A stretch of 64,000 nt of DNA from Primula veris (Eukaryota; Streptophyta; Magnoliopsida; Ericales; Primulaceae). Where the stretch lies: NCBI GenBank assembly GCA_963682055.1, contig OY821750.1, positions 10,542,501-10,606,500 on the forward strand, written 5' to 3'. The stretch's first letter is position 1. Every line of letters begins with the position of its first letter. Below, in pieces: positions 11,986 through 23,160 of this stretch. The notes beneath the pieces were generated by a model. That model saw only the letters and a list, made by a program, of their open reading frames with translations, was not told where the DNA came from and made no database searches. A program made the translations under genes and the position numbers.

Positions 11986-11998
11986 GCTCTGATACCAA
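11986..11998 (-). promoter_or_regulatory. E1 primer-binding site (initiator tRNA-Met type)
   Basis: The reverse complement is TTGGTATCAGAGC, the common plant LTR-retrotransposon PBS. It lies two bases from the LTR end at 12001. The E3 equivalent at 44178-44190 reads TTGGTATCAGATC. Confidence 0.85.
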
Positions 11999-12000
11999 CT

Positions 12001-13780
12001 TGTCATGCCCCAAAATCCGTAAGACACGGACATCAAGGCGTGACCTTTTTAAACAAAGGAAAAAGAACTTATTGCTACTAAATTTAAATTTTAAAAGAAA
12101 TAACTTGAGAGCTAAAGGAACAATTAAACAATAAATAAAAGCAAGACGAGATAGTTTTGCCAAATTTATAAAAGAAAATAAACGAATGTAAATTGCCCGT
12201 AGGCTACAATCTCAAATTATAATCTAAGTAAAAAGAAAGCGAAAACCCCGAACCCATGTGACGCATTGCAATAGCTCTTATCCAAACGTCTCAACCTAAG
12301 TTGTACTTGAAAGACAAAACTGTAACGGTGAGTCTCATACACATACATAGATGGGATGGCACCAAAACACCGTCACTCCATCCCATAAATACAATAACTC
12401 ACAAACAACAACTACCATAATCAACGTATAACAAGAAATATAATAACATCTTACAACGAAATAAATTAAATAAACATCTATAGCAAACATGAACCTCTCA
12501 CGCAACCTACCCCAGTCTGTAAGGTAGGTTATTCCCTATACCCCTCGGCCATCTATTGTCCCCGATATAGGGAGAGACATAGACCATTACTAACATAAAA
12601 ATAGATTTAAAGTGCGCACTTGGACCTCTAACGCCACTCGTCCCAGTCCGTAAGACGAGTCATTCCCTATCCATTTGGCCGTCTTATGTCCCCGGAATTA
12701 GAGAGAGACATAAACCATTGCTAACAATAAAATAAATATAGTGCATACTGGGACCTCTTACGCCACTCGCCCCAGTCCGTAAGACGAGTCATTCCCTATC
12801 CCCTCGGCCGTCTTATGTCCCCGGAATTAGGGAGAGACATAGACCTTTGCCAGTAATCTAAATCACAAGGTCTCGGCCAATAATATAAAACCATTCAATT
12901 ATCACATTCTCATACGTCACTCTAACGTAATTCAACATAACCTATAAGCATAGGTGCTAGCTTCATAACTAGTCAAACAACTCCAACAACATAAAATCTC
13001 ATTCAGACATTATAACAAACACCTTGTATGCATAAACTACAATTCATCTTTATTAAACATAAATTTACCCAATTTCATCAACAACTATATAATCACATAA
13101 TCAACTCATAAAACATGCAAACCCATCCATAATTTCATTAATTCGAAATTAATATGTCTCAAGTCTCAACTTCTACAATTCAAATAATGGAATTAAAAGT
13201 ACAACAAATAAACTCCAATTAACAATTTAAAAACATAATTAAAATAAAAGGCAAAAACCCCCAATTTATAATAAACGCAAAACCAAATCCTAATATACAC
13301 CCTCGTCTAGTCGCAATGGATAACCCCCGTTACCTTAAAGCGTAGAGGAGATGCTTCCGGTAAGAACCCGCTAAAGTGCTTTCTTTTTCTTCTTCCTAAG
13401 CTTTGAAATCTCTCTTTTTCTCTCTTTTTCTCTCTTGTTTTAGGTTTACTGTTTTGAAAGTAGGCTGAATTGAAGATGTAAAAACTGTTTTGAGAAAGTT
13501 TGTGGAAGCGAACTATTTGGTATCCAAATTTTTAAAAGTTGACTCATGATCCAAAAATATTATTTTACTACTCAAAAATAACCAATCTTTTGAAACAAAT
13601 CTATTGGGTCATTTTTATTTATAAAATTAGTAACAGGTTTTAAAATAAACTTTTTCGGAAGAGTTTCGATTTTTGGCTAAAAATTAGTCGAGTGACCGGT
13701 TTTTGATCAAATTTGTATAAAACGTTTTTGAATAAATTAAATCGTAAATAAAACCATTTATAAAAATACGAGATGTTATA
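12001..13780 (-). repeat. E1 5' LTR (1780 bp)
   Basis: Plus-strand start TGTCATGCCCCAAAATCCG and end ATACGAGATGTTATA. The family ends are TGTAACATCCCGT and GTGACA on the element strand. It is homologous to E2 and to both E3 LTRs. It includes the triplicated modules at about 12480-12850. No gene is present. Confidence 0.85.
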
Positions 13781-14188
13781 ACACATATATGCGTATTTAT
13801 ATTAGTAACTTCATTTTTTCAATCTACATTCGTCATGGTAGATAGCTACAAAGTTTGTTTCCCTTGAATTATTGCCTCTACCTAATACGGTTTCTTAATA
13901 GTTTTAAGTCTTCACCCGTAATGCATAAAAAAAAAAAGTCTTCACCCGTAACTTATACATACATGTCTGTATATATATATATATACATGTTACTCAAAGT
14001 CTTTTTATACAATAAAGCGACACCATAAGATTGATTAACATTTGGCCATATTATGATCCCATGAATTATTGCCTTCATCTAATATGGTGTCAGAATAGTT
14101 TTTCTCCACTACATGTTAGTCTCCACCTGTAACATATTTGAATTCAGTATTCTACATAAATATTCTTTTTGAGAAAATAATTTGTTTA
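13781..14188. repeat. Duplicated segment, block Z, copy 1 (D1)
   Basis: Matches 57519-57816 plus 58603-58683. The other copy has a hAT-type element (57817-58602) inserted within it. It ends with the Copia-B target site GTTTA at 14184-14188. Confidence 0.9.
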
Positions 14189-14397
14189 TGTTGTAGTATA
14201 TTATTGGGTTTATTTTGATCTTTCCTAGCATATGTAACTCTATCCTCTATTATATAAAGAGGGTCATGGTCTCTTGATGTATCTCTCTGTACACTTGTAT
14301 TAATGAATAAACACTTCGTCTGTTGTCTCTCATACCTCTCTCTATATCTATACATATCTCTATATATATCTATAACGAGCTAATATGTCACACAACA
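14189..14397 (+). repeat. Copia-B 5' LTR
   Basis: TGTTGTAGTATATTATTGGG to CACACAACA. It differs from the 3' LTR at about seven bases plus a 10-bp indel (an extra CTATACATAT-type repeat in the 3' copy), so this insertion is older than Copia-C. A TATA-like TATATAAAGAGGG lies mid-LTR. The conserved CGTTATCGGCAC motif follows directly and probably includes the primer site, though it is not the standard tRNA-Met 3' end complement. Confidence 0.92.
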
Positions 14398-17300
14398 CGT
14401 TATCGGCACTTTGCTCGCGAAAAATAGGATATACGCTCACAGATATTGGAGATTTTTGGTAAACGAACGGATATTGGGTATTTATAAAACTTGAGATTTA
14501 TCCGGATTTTAGGGTTTTGCTATATCGACCTTCATCAACATACCGTGCGTAAGGTACCGAATTCAAAACTTAATTTATTCCATATATGTGATCGCACGTA
14601 TTATTTTATGGATAACTAAAACATGATAAATATCCCGTAGTATATAATCCATGTGTATTAAGGTTTGTTACTTGTATGGATAACTATATATGATCGTAAC
14701 ACACATATTGTTGATTATAAAATCATATTTTTTGATAAGATCATACAAAATAACCCAAATCATGTAATTGTAAAACATGTATTAATCTGTCGGATTAAAT
14801 CTACAACAAACTGAAACGTATGTACTGATTTGTAATTCTCTGAAAGCTGTAAACTATTCTGGAAATTACTCAAGGACTAAACTGAAACTTGTCTGAAATT
14901 ATGGACTGAAGCAGTAATAATGCTGTAAATAGATATATAGTTTGCTGAAATTACACGGATAGTCCCTGTAGTATATTACATGTATAAAAACAGTATATAT
15001 GTGTTATAAAAGTCAATATTCGGTCTAAATATTCACCCACATGCATATATATATATTTTTTTATTAAAAGGCAAACGAATAAAAAAAGATTGCATGTAAA
15101 TTTGATTTGATATGTTAGAATCTTCATGAATTGATTGATAATCTTAAATAGATTTGATTTGATATGTTAGAATCTTTATGGATAGACTGATAATCTTAAA
15201 TAGATTTGATTTGATATGTTAGAATCTTTATAAATTGATTGATAATCTTAAATTGATTTGTTTATAACACCAAATCTACTGCATGATTAGATAGATTCTA
15301 AAATATATTTACTGCATGTTTATATATATATGTGGTTAATATAGACAGGTACAATGTATATTTAATTTATTGCCATGTTTATGATATGATAATTTGCGAA
15401 ATCATATATTTTCACATTTAAGTTGGAAAAATTATGAACCTTCCCCAACTAGGCTCACCTATTTGGATACGATGTCTAGGAAAGATATAGGCGGAAGTCG
15501 ATATCCTAATGAGGTCGGGTTTTAAGTGGCATTCGTGCCCTCCACCCTCACCGTCTTTCCTGGTCGTTTTTCAAGTAGAGCTACCGAAAGGGGTTGACTA
15601 AATAATAATTTTCCCGAGTGTGTTTATATATTGATGTATGTTTTGCTGAATTGGTGTTTTAGTATCGACCCGTCGTTCGATCAATGAGAACCGATTGACA
15701 TGAGAAGCAAAACTAATGTTTTCGAACCTGTCGTTTCGAAAAAAAAAGTTTGTGCTTGTGCAAACCATAAACATATAAACCAGTCGCTTTATATGATAAA
15801 TAATCCAGAACTCCCAACACATGTTGGATGCCATCTATGATGAGAAAAAATCGTAAAACATACTTGCGAAATGACTGTATAAACGTTGATTTTAATCCGT
15901 CACCACATGTTACTCACCCAGATGTGTGAAAATGTGATGCCCAAATTTTTTTTGGATGCCATCTTTGATGAGTAAAACATGAGTTTGTTGTTACCCTCGA
16001 GATGAATGCTAAGGCGTTGATTTTATTCCGTCGCCACATATGAGAGGTGATGACGTCTATGGTGAACAAATGTCTGAAATTGACATATTGGAGCTATAAT
16101 TCACCAAAAATAATACTAGCTTGGAAATTGTATTCCATAAGCAGTATCGTGAATTTATATTCACCATATTCCTTTATCGCCCATCTGTTATTGGATAAAA
16201 AAAATTACCCCGGTGAGTAGTTTTAATCCTATTGGGTCAATGGCCAATTGTTTGCCTGATATTAATGCTCTTCGTGTATATTTTTTTTTTCCACGAATCG
16301 AGAACCGAGACAAGTGTTATTTGTCTCGAACTGTCACAATCCCGATGAATCGCCTAGCCAAGCGAGATTTTATACAATCGTCAAAATCGAAAACTTGTGG
16401 CTCAAAGACAGTAATTGAAAGGAACAATATGAGTCGTTGTCACAAAGCAAGAGATGATGCTCAAGGAGCCAACTCTATGCTATAAAGACAAATGCCATGC
16501 ACGGTTACTCCTTAAATAGTTCACAACTATTATAAAGGTGGAAAAACCGATGCTAATGTGGTTAAAGTTAATTGAAAGGAAACTCTTGATACCCCCGATT
16601 TTGTGGCTCAAATGAGTTTGATACCTTTCTTTATTGATTTTGATAAATCATTGAGCCATTTTTTCGCTCATCTGGATTACGTTTTTCCATTTGGATTATG
16701 ATTTTTTCCATTTGGACATACTTTTGTATTATGGTTGCCTGTTTACGAAATTTCTCGAAATAATTTAAAGTGTTTTGAGCAAATTCTTTTGACAAATGTG
16801 ACCAAACTTTAAATTATGAAATTTTAGGCAATACTTGTAGGATAGTTGATTTTTTTGGAAATAGTGGGTAACAGTGTACCACATAATTTCACCAACTATT
16901 TGCCTAAAAGAGTACTCAATGACAACGATTCTGGACCTGTCGTTCCAAATCAAAATCTTTGGTAAAACCAAATTGATTTGTCAAATATGAGGTCTTATAC
17001 TCATGTAGGTCCTGTCGTACCTTGTTGAGTTATAAAATATTCGAGAAAACCAGTGTTATCTGGTAATAGCTCATGAAAGAATTGAAATTTCTTTACATAA
17101 CCTCCATTCAATACGACCAAAAGCGTATTTTAGAGGAGTTGAAATGTTTTTCAAGTGGTTGCTACCACATTCTTTAAAGCATTTAAAGTTACTTTATCAT
17201 TTCGCCTGTCGTCGAAATGATAAATGATTTAGATGCTAAGACATGATTGTCTATACTATCATTCGCCTGTCGTCGATTGATAAGAGCATTTTAATATTGT

Positions 17301-17519
17301 GGCATTGACCGGATGAGATATTCCCGGGTCAAAAGACGATGCTTGATTTATAATCGCATCGCATTTGGATTCTCTCTGAGAATATATTTCGTGATTAATC
17401 CGAAATTCATGCCATTAATGCTCATTTTGAAAGACTAGTATGTGAAAAGATCACGAAATGAACTCGTAGAATTCTTGTAAAGAATTGAAGAAGTTATTGT
17501 GGACTTATCCAACCATAAG

Positions 17520-18475
17520 ACGGACCATAAATATAAATGGTTATGGTTGATGCATCGACAATATGGTCACATTTTAATGTTGTCCACATAAATGCAGCAC
17601 TTTCCAAACTTTTAGCCCTATCATTAAGTTGATGGCTCATGATCCGGATTATCCTGAAAAGTCTAGTCGACTTGATAATTCCGAAGAGTAATAATCGAAA
17701 TTTCGATTTGAATTACTTGAGTTTGGAAATTGAAATTGAACATCCTGTCGATTATGTTCAGACCCAAATGGACTCACGGAAAGTTTGATGATGCGACTGC
17801 AAATGGTTGCACACACTTCTTGGTCTTGCACACCAAGATTTATATTTCCGTGTGGGGTTATGCTATTTTGCTGCATTGGTCCGTTATGAGGCCCATAGAC
17901 ACTCAAACACCATATGCGTACCAGCTGGTTACTGGTTATGAGCCAGAAGTCTCATATTAACGCGTGTTTAGAGTGATTAATTAATATTTTGATTGAGCCG
18001 CTCTAGCGTTCAAAATATGGACCTCTGAAGGGGACATAAGTTGATTATGAATCTCCTGCCTATCATTTGATAGAGTAACCTTGGGAAGCGATCTCTTTAC
18101 CGCATGATATGCGAAAGTGACATCGCTAAGACTGTTCTCCCCGTCGTTAGGGGGAGATTTGCACGTTACCATTGATAAGGAACGACGTGAAGTAACGTGG
18201 CATAACCCACTCAGTCTTAGCTTGATCCCCAAAACTGCACTTAGTGATAAGTAAGTGCACAACTCCCTCAAGTCTAAGTAAATGCCAGACGCATTTAATG
18301 ACTTTATGAGATGTCACGAGATCATTTATACCTGCTGAAAAATGATTGCAAGGATAGACGTCCCTGTCAGACGCCGTGTTCCTGTCGTAACACGTTGCTT
18401 TGGCCGAACCCGCCAAGCAAAGGACGTTGCCGTCGGCCGTCAGTCTGTCATCCTTCCCAAGATATGAGGAAGTTG
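17520..18475 (+). pseudogene. Copia-B integrase and post-integrase linker remnant
   Basis: Fragments in several frames follow the order of a plant Ty1/copia integrase: VDAST near 17550, EIEHPVDYV near 17735-17755, NGLTESL near 17768, SVWGYAI near 17850 and QLVTGYEPEVS near 17925-17955. Further pieces are a GPLKGT-like segment near 18020-18040, LGGDLHVT near 18150, MPDAFND near 18282 and ARIDVPV near 18345. Frameshifts and stops separate the pieces. The conserved order shows decay of a once-normal polyprotein. No intact enzyme can be made. Confidence 0.75.
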
Positions 18476-18829
18476 ACCGGTTCTTAATTCGTTCAGCCCC
18501 AGAGGTGGTGAACTGAAACTCGTTTGTCGCACGAGATTATAAAGGATCAAGGAGATGTGTGATTTCCTCCTCATCCTAAGAATCTCGAAATATCTGTCGA
18601 TTATGATATCTTAGACGATATTGAAGCGAAACGAGACTGTCATTGATTACTTGTTCATATATTCGGTGAGGACTGATAATATGAACAAATTATGACAGGG
18701 AACCATGTACCGTTGCCTGAAGTCAACGGAGAATAGACTGTACTAATGGAAACTTGCAATCCAAGTAGGCTCCTTAGTGAAAGTGTGTTCGGACCTGTAG
18801 CTCCAACACCACCAATGTTAAACGAGTTC

Positions 18830-19305
18830 GTTTATTTGGTTATTCGTAAAGAAAATTGATGAGAATAATGAGATTGTAGAATGCTCGCCTAGTAGCGCAA
18901 GGCTTCTCTCACACCTTGGAATTGATTATGAGATGGTTGATTTCCTCGTAATGGACGTTATCAGTTTAGTAGTTTCCGAAAAACTGATTATGCAACATGT
19001 GATTATGGTCACGGTTATATCTGTATGGGGATTTAGACAAAGAGATATAGATAAAGGTCCCTGTGTGACTTCATGTGCTTAAATCAAGTAGTTCCTAACC
19101 ACGGAACACGATCTCAATTGACTGAGACGTTCACTATATGGATTAATATAATCCGAGCGGATGTGGTATACCGTCTAAGTGAGTACTTGATTAGCTTGGG
19201 ATACTTGAACAAGTATTATGCCCTTGCGTGTTTTATTATGAGATCCATTTTTGGATTTGCCTTCGAGATGAATGATCTTGGGAAGAAACGGTAGTGACTC
19301 GGCCT
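18830..19305 (+). pseudogene. Copia-B reverse transcriptase remnant lacking the YVDD block
   Basis: Recognisable pieces are VIRKE near 18838, IDYE near 18920, ISLVVSEKL near 18960-18985, LSEYLISLGYLN near 19175-19210, then FGFAFEMNDLGK near 19250-19280. In copia enzymes the YVDD catalytic segment lies between the GFA and FEM positions. Here the two are directly joined, so roughly 25-30 residues are missing. Copia-C has the same junction (39360-39395). The enzyme is therefore dead by deletion as well as by stops, and the deletion predates both insertions. Confidence 0.75.
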
Positions 19306-20320
19306 GATGATCGAGTCATGTAAAGATTGAATCTAAGTTCATGATTCAGACTACACCAAGAAGGTGTTATGACGTTTTAGTCATTATGACGCTAAGTCGT
19401 CAGATTCTCCCATGATCGTTCGATCACTACACATTGATATAGACCCAGTCCGTCCCTGATGAGACGATGAAGAGATATTGAACCATCATGTTCATATCTA
19501 AGTACAATAAGAGCATCATTGTACTTGGTCTAATGTACTAGGACAAACATCTTGTCTGCTGTGAATGGTATAGCTCGACACAGCTTCGTGCTAACACGCT
19601 GCCATCGAAATGGCACTAAAGACACATTCCCTTACCTTATGGTAATTTTGGAAGTGGGCTAGTTTATCCCATTTGCGTCATCGAGTGTACCTACCCCCTT
19701 CGGTACTCGAATTAACGCAACCCTTTTTCGGTTATACCGATGCCGGTTACTTATCAGACCCGCATAAGGGATATCCCTAACATGGTCTGTCTTTACCATT
19801 AGGAATAAGGCAATATCTTGGAGGTCTTGGAATGACTCCAAACGAATCACTCTGATCTACTCGTGCTCTATGAGACGACTAGAGAGTGTATATGGCTTCG
19901 AGCTCGTATTAGCCATATTTGAATTGCATATGCTCTGTCTCACGATCCAGATAAAACACTTGTCTTATTTTAGGACAACTTGTTGTTATCGATCAAGAGA
20001 GACATGACTAGATTATGCTATTTAACATTTTTTGCCGAAATAAATCTTCACATATGAAGTTTAAGAGCATCTAGTTGAATTCTCGTTCTATTCTATGTTA
20101 GATTTTCTTGCATCCAGTCGTGTGCAAGTAAATGAAGCATCCAGTCGAATGCTTGTACTCTTTATTGAAATATGAAATCATTGCACCCTGTCGTGTGCAA
20201 GTGAGGGGGAGGATCCATGTGAATGCTTATTGCACTAATTACTACTTAGTCGAAATCCCCGCACCCTGTCGTGTGCAAGTGAGGGGGAGCATCCAGTCGC
20301 ATGCTCGTGTACTCTTTTTG

Positions 20321-20640
20321 TCCTTAGACCAAGGTTTTTTCCCACTGGGTTTTCCTTGGCAAGGTTTTTAGCGAGACACGTTCCCATCATACCTCACTTA
20401 AGATTGCCGAAATTAGGGGGAGTATCCTGTTGTATACTTCTTACCACTGTGTACTCTTTTGTCCTTCGACTAGAGGTTTTTCCCATTGGGTTTACTCTAG
20501 CAAGGTTTTGATGAGGCACCTATTTTGTGGTTGATCCCCTACTACTACCACTGTTGCACTCTTTTTCCTTCGATCAGAGATTTTCCCATTGGGTTTGCTC
20601 CGGCAAGGTTTTGATGAGGCACACTGTTTTGTGGTTAGTT
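20321..20640 (+). other. Three related 3' stem-loop modules upstream of the Copia-B PPT
   Basis: Three successive modules share the framework TTTTTCCCACTGGGTTT plus GGCAAGGTTTT (CCCATTGGG in modules 2 and 3) but carry different pairing arms: CCAAGG with CCTTGG (20329-20359), CTAGAG with CTCTAG (20470-20500), and CAGAG with CTCTG in Copia-C (CTCCG in this copy). The changes are compensatory between modules, which argues for RNA structure. Similar single modules are known to me from the 3' untranslated part of plant copia elements. AGGGGGAG also recurs at about 20203, 20281 and 20415 before the true PPT. Confidence 0.6.
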
Positions 20641-20803
20641 AATTACATGGAATTTCGGCCTATATCATTCGGCTACACAGTTTCTCCTAGGTACCGGTTT
20701 TGTCACACACTGGGTTTTCCGTTCCTAAGGTTTTTATGTGTTTAGCACTGCGAATGAACTCGACTCACATCGACAGTATGAAGACGAAGAAATCAAGACG
20801 TCC

Positions 20804-20813
20804 AAAGGGGGAG
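20804..20813 (+). promoter_or_regulatory. Copia-B polypurine tract
   Basis: AAAGGGGGAG directly abuts the 3' LTR start TGTTGTAGG at 20814, the expected plus-strand priming site. Confidence 0.9.
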
Positions 20814-21032
20814 TGTTGTAGGATATTATTGGGCTTATCTTGGTCTTTCCTAGCATATGTAACTCTATCCTCTATTATATAAATAGGGTCATGGTCTCTT
20901 GATGTATCTCTTTGTACACTTGTATTAATGAATAAACACTTCGTCTGTTGTCTCTCATAGCTCTCTCTATATCTATACATATCTATACATATCTCTATAT
21001 ATATCTATAACGAGCTAATATGTCACACAACA
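20814..21032 (+). repeat. Copia-B 3' LTR (219 bp)
   Basis: TGTTGTAGGATATTATTGGG to CACACAACA, followed by TSD GTTTA. It contains an extra short repeat copy relative to the 5' LTR. Confidence 0.93.
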
Positions 21033-22045
21033 GTTTAGATATATATTATTCAAAAGTCATTGTATACAATATGGCCAAAACAACTAGAAACAGCAAGTCA
21101 TATTAGGATTTCATACTAATTCTCAGTTGACTCCCAAGATTAATTTTAAATTATATATACAGGAGAATCAATACACACATAAAAACACACATTATGTTTA
21201 CACATCAATTACAAACCTTCATTTAGTAGTAGTTGAATGGTTAAGATTAATCTTATCTTAATTAGTAAAAATTCCCACTTTTATTCGTCCATAATAATAT
21301 AGTCAAATCTCTAATTCATGATCGTAGTGTAAGATTTTACTTTTAAACAATAAATCTCAAACTGAAATGGGCGTAATCTAATGTTGAAAAATTAAAATGT
21401 TCATAACAAGATGCAAAATAATATATTTAGAATGTTACAGACAATTCCATGGGTAGAAAAAAAACATTTGATATAAATATTTAAAAAATGAAAAAAAAAA
21501 ACACGCTGATAAAAAACATCAAAAATTCTGACATTGTCACGTTCAAATTTAAACAGACTGCGGATTGAAAACAAATTATATATATTAAAAAAATAAACTA
21601 CTACCAAATAAAACTAAGAAACGTAATAAATCGTGGCACTTGATACCCGTACTACAACCCTAGATACCGGATAGATACCTTTGAGTCTTTAACTGTAATT
21701 TTTTTGAAATATTAAATTTTGAAAACTCAAACATTTGTTTTTTGGAAACTGAAAAAAAAAAACTCTAACATTTTAGTGTCTCTCCCACTTGGAAAAATAG
21801 AGGAGCGTTTATGTTAATCTAATTGATGAATCAAACTTAGCCATTCAAACTATTACTAAACGGAGAGTTGTGATTGATATGTAAACATAATGTGTTTTGT
21901 TATGTGTGTATTGATCATCATCCATATATATAACCATCTTTTCTCACACTCTTTTTTATTAACTCAAATAAACACTATTTAAGTTAATAAAAAAGATATG
22001 AGAAACAATGGTCATGACATCCTTATCGCATATTTTCTTATAAAT
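21033..22045. repeat. Duplicated segment, block W, copy 1 (D1), split by a transposon
   Basis: 21033-21159 and 21924-22045 match 58684-58955 of the second copy, which lacks the insertion at 21160-21923. Homology fades near 22045, where the two copies read differently after TTCTTATAAATATA. Confidence 0.85.
21160..21923. mobile_element. Non-autonomous terminal-inverted-repeat transposon (764 bp)
   Basis: The left end AATCAATACACACATAA...ACACATTATGTTTACACATC is mirrored at the right end (GATATGTAAACATAATGTG...TTATGTGTGTATTGATC). Weaker similarity between the arms continues for roughly 100 bp inward. The flanks repeat TATATATA, compatible with an 8-9 bp TSD, but the repeat is low-complexity. The second duplicate copy lacks it, which independently proves insertion. 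No transposase ORF. Superfamily (hAT or Mutator-like) is undecided. Confidence 0.75.
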
Positions 22046-22540
22046 ATAATAGTTAACTTCCATGCAAAAACAATAGCCAATTTTTCTTGCAGCCAACACT
22101 CTTAAATGAGAAATAGGATCGATAAACAGGAAGTGATTTGATTGCTCATAGACATTATTGCATAATCATGTACAAAAATTACCCTTTACAAAAATATTAT
22201 AATAGCTCGATTAGTCAATTATTTGCCAAAACCTCTATCGTACTGGGTACGAGTATCATATCCAGTACGATAGAGGTATGACAATACAATATTGTTAGAA
22301 TATTATTATTCGGAAAATTGGAAGAGAGTTAGTGACAGAATACAATCGGATGTTGACTTAAACATTTGCACAGTGCACTGGAATATGAAATGGAGTCCAT
22401 GTATTCCAACAAGGTCTGGACCCTAGCTAGCAGACCGTCCTGAGGGAATAGTTACCAATTAAATGAGCCTACAAAAGAAAGCTAGGCGCAGATGGAAAAG
22501 TAGAGACTTATAAAATTAGAAGATTGGTGAATAAAGATTT
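22046..22540. other. Unassigned spacer with a 16-bp perfect inverted repeat
   Basis: No coding frame. 22231-22246 (ACCTCTATCGTACTGG) and 22262-22277 are perfect reverse complements separated by 15 bases, a potential stable hairpin. From about 22300 the sequence grades into the decayed copia at 22541. Confidence 0.5.
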
Positions 22541-23160
22541 ATAGAAAACTTCATGGAATTGACTAATGAGAGAACCTTTTCACAAGTAGCTATGATGAAG
22601 TTCATTCAGATTCTATCGGCCATTGCTGCATATCATTACTATGAGATACGACATATGGATGTCAAAACTGGTTTCTTTAATGGCACATTGATGAAGAGAT
22701 CTAATATGGATAAATCAGAAGGTTTTAATTCGCTGGTGATGACCACAAGTTATGTAAGCTGCATAGGTCCATTTATGCACGTAAGCACGGAAGTTGAAAT
22801 ATCCGTTTCAATGAGATAATCAAAGCATTTGATTTTTTCAAGAATATGGATAAAACATGTGTGTACAAGAAGGTAATTGGGAGCGTACGTAGTCTGGATG
22901 AAATTCTATTTATTGGGAATGATGTAGAAATGTTAAGCACAATTAAAGTATAGTTATCAAAAACCTTCTCCATGAATGATTTAGGCAAATCAATCTACAT
23001 ATTAATTAGGAATAAAGGTTATAGAGATAGACCTAACATAATCCTTGCCTAACCCCCCAATCCATGTTCATATCTAGACACAATACTGGAGCGTTTCAGT
23101 ATTGAGAATTTCGATAGAGGCTTACTATCTATTAGTCATCTAATTCATCTCTCCTAGGAC

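Larger units (their letters stand above)
7971..13780 (-). mobile_element. Ty3/gypsy deletion derivative E1 (gag-protease only)
   Basis: Minus-strand element: 5' LTR 12001-13780, PBS 11986-11998, leader with a 69-bp repeat array, gag and protease pseudogene, then a direct jump into a truncated 3' LTR (7971-9034). Reverse transcriptase, RNase H, integrase and part of the 3' LTR are absent. The family is the same as E2 and E3. Flanking pentamers differ (AAGAC at 7966-7970, ACACA at 13781-13785), so the two ends probably come from different insertion events or a later rearrangement. Confidence 0.85.
15664..20438 (+). other. Series of sense-strand stem-loops with a common CCTGTCGT/CCAGTCGN loop (Copia-B)
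   Basis: Stem-loops read by eye, arm length in bp: 15664-15681 (5), 15719-15742 (8), 15772-15795 (8), 16927-16951 (4+4 with bulge), 17007-17022 (4), 17193-17224 (12), 17257-17282 (8 with one mismatch), 17737-17760 (7), 18136-18157 (7, loop GTCGTTAG), 18375-18394 (6), 18785-18809 (3+5 with bulge), 20107-20128 (7 with one GU), 20135-20154 (6), 20181-20200 (6), 20261-20276 (4), 20287-20306 (6), 20421-20438 (5). Loops are almost always 8 nt: CCTGTCGT, CCCGTCGT, CCAGTCGC, CCAGTCGA, CCTGTTGT, CCTGTAGC. Arms differ from one another but pair within each. The same series is present in Copia-A and Copia-C. Function is unknown. Confidence 0.7.
14189..21032 (+). mobile_element. Ty1/copia retrotransposon Copia-B, complete ends, coding-dead
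   Basis: 5' LTR 14189-14397, 3' LTR 20814-21032, PPT AAAGGGGGAG at 20804-20813, TSD GTTTA at 14184-14188 and 21033-21037. The unoccupied target is preserved at about 58660-58700. The interior (about 6.4 kb) is about as long as an autonomous copia, but every recognisable domain is broken. About 17 sense-strand stem-loops share a CCTGTCGT-like loop. The interior is closely related to Copia-C although the LTRs differ. Confidence 0.93.

Noticed and set aside
7966..13785. A TSD for E1
   Set aside because: AAGAC and ACACA do not match, and comparison with the second duplicate copy shows that the two flanks were not adjacent before insertion.
17649..17906. Minus-strand 85-residue frame repeated in Copia-A, B and C as a conserved gene
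   Set aside because: It is antisense to the integrase remnant; the sense strand carries the recognisable SVWGYAI and QLVTGYEP motifs.
18351..18373. CGTC-CCTGTCA-GACG as another member of the hairpin series
   Set aside because: The arm pairing is only four bases and is not kept in Copia-C, unlike the listed members.
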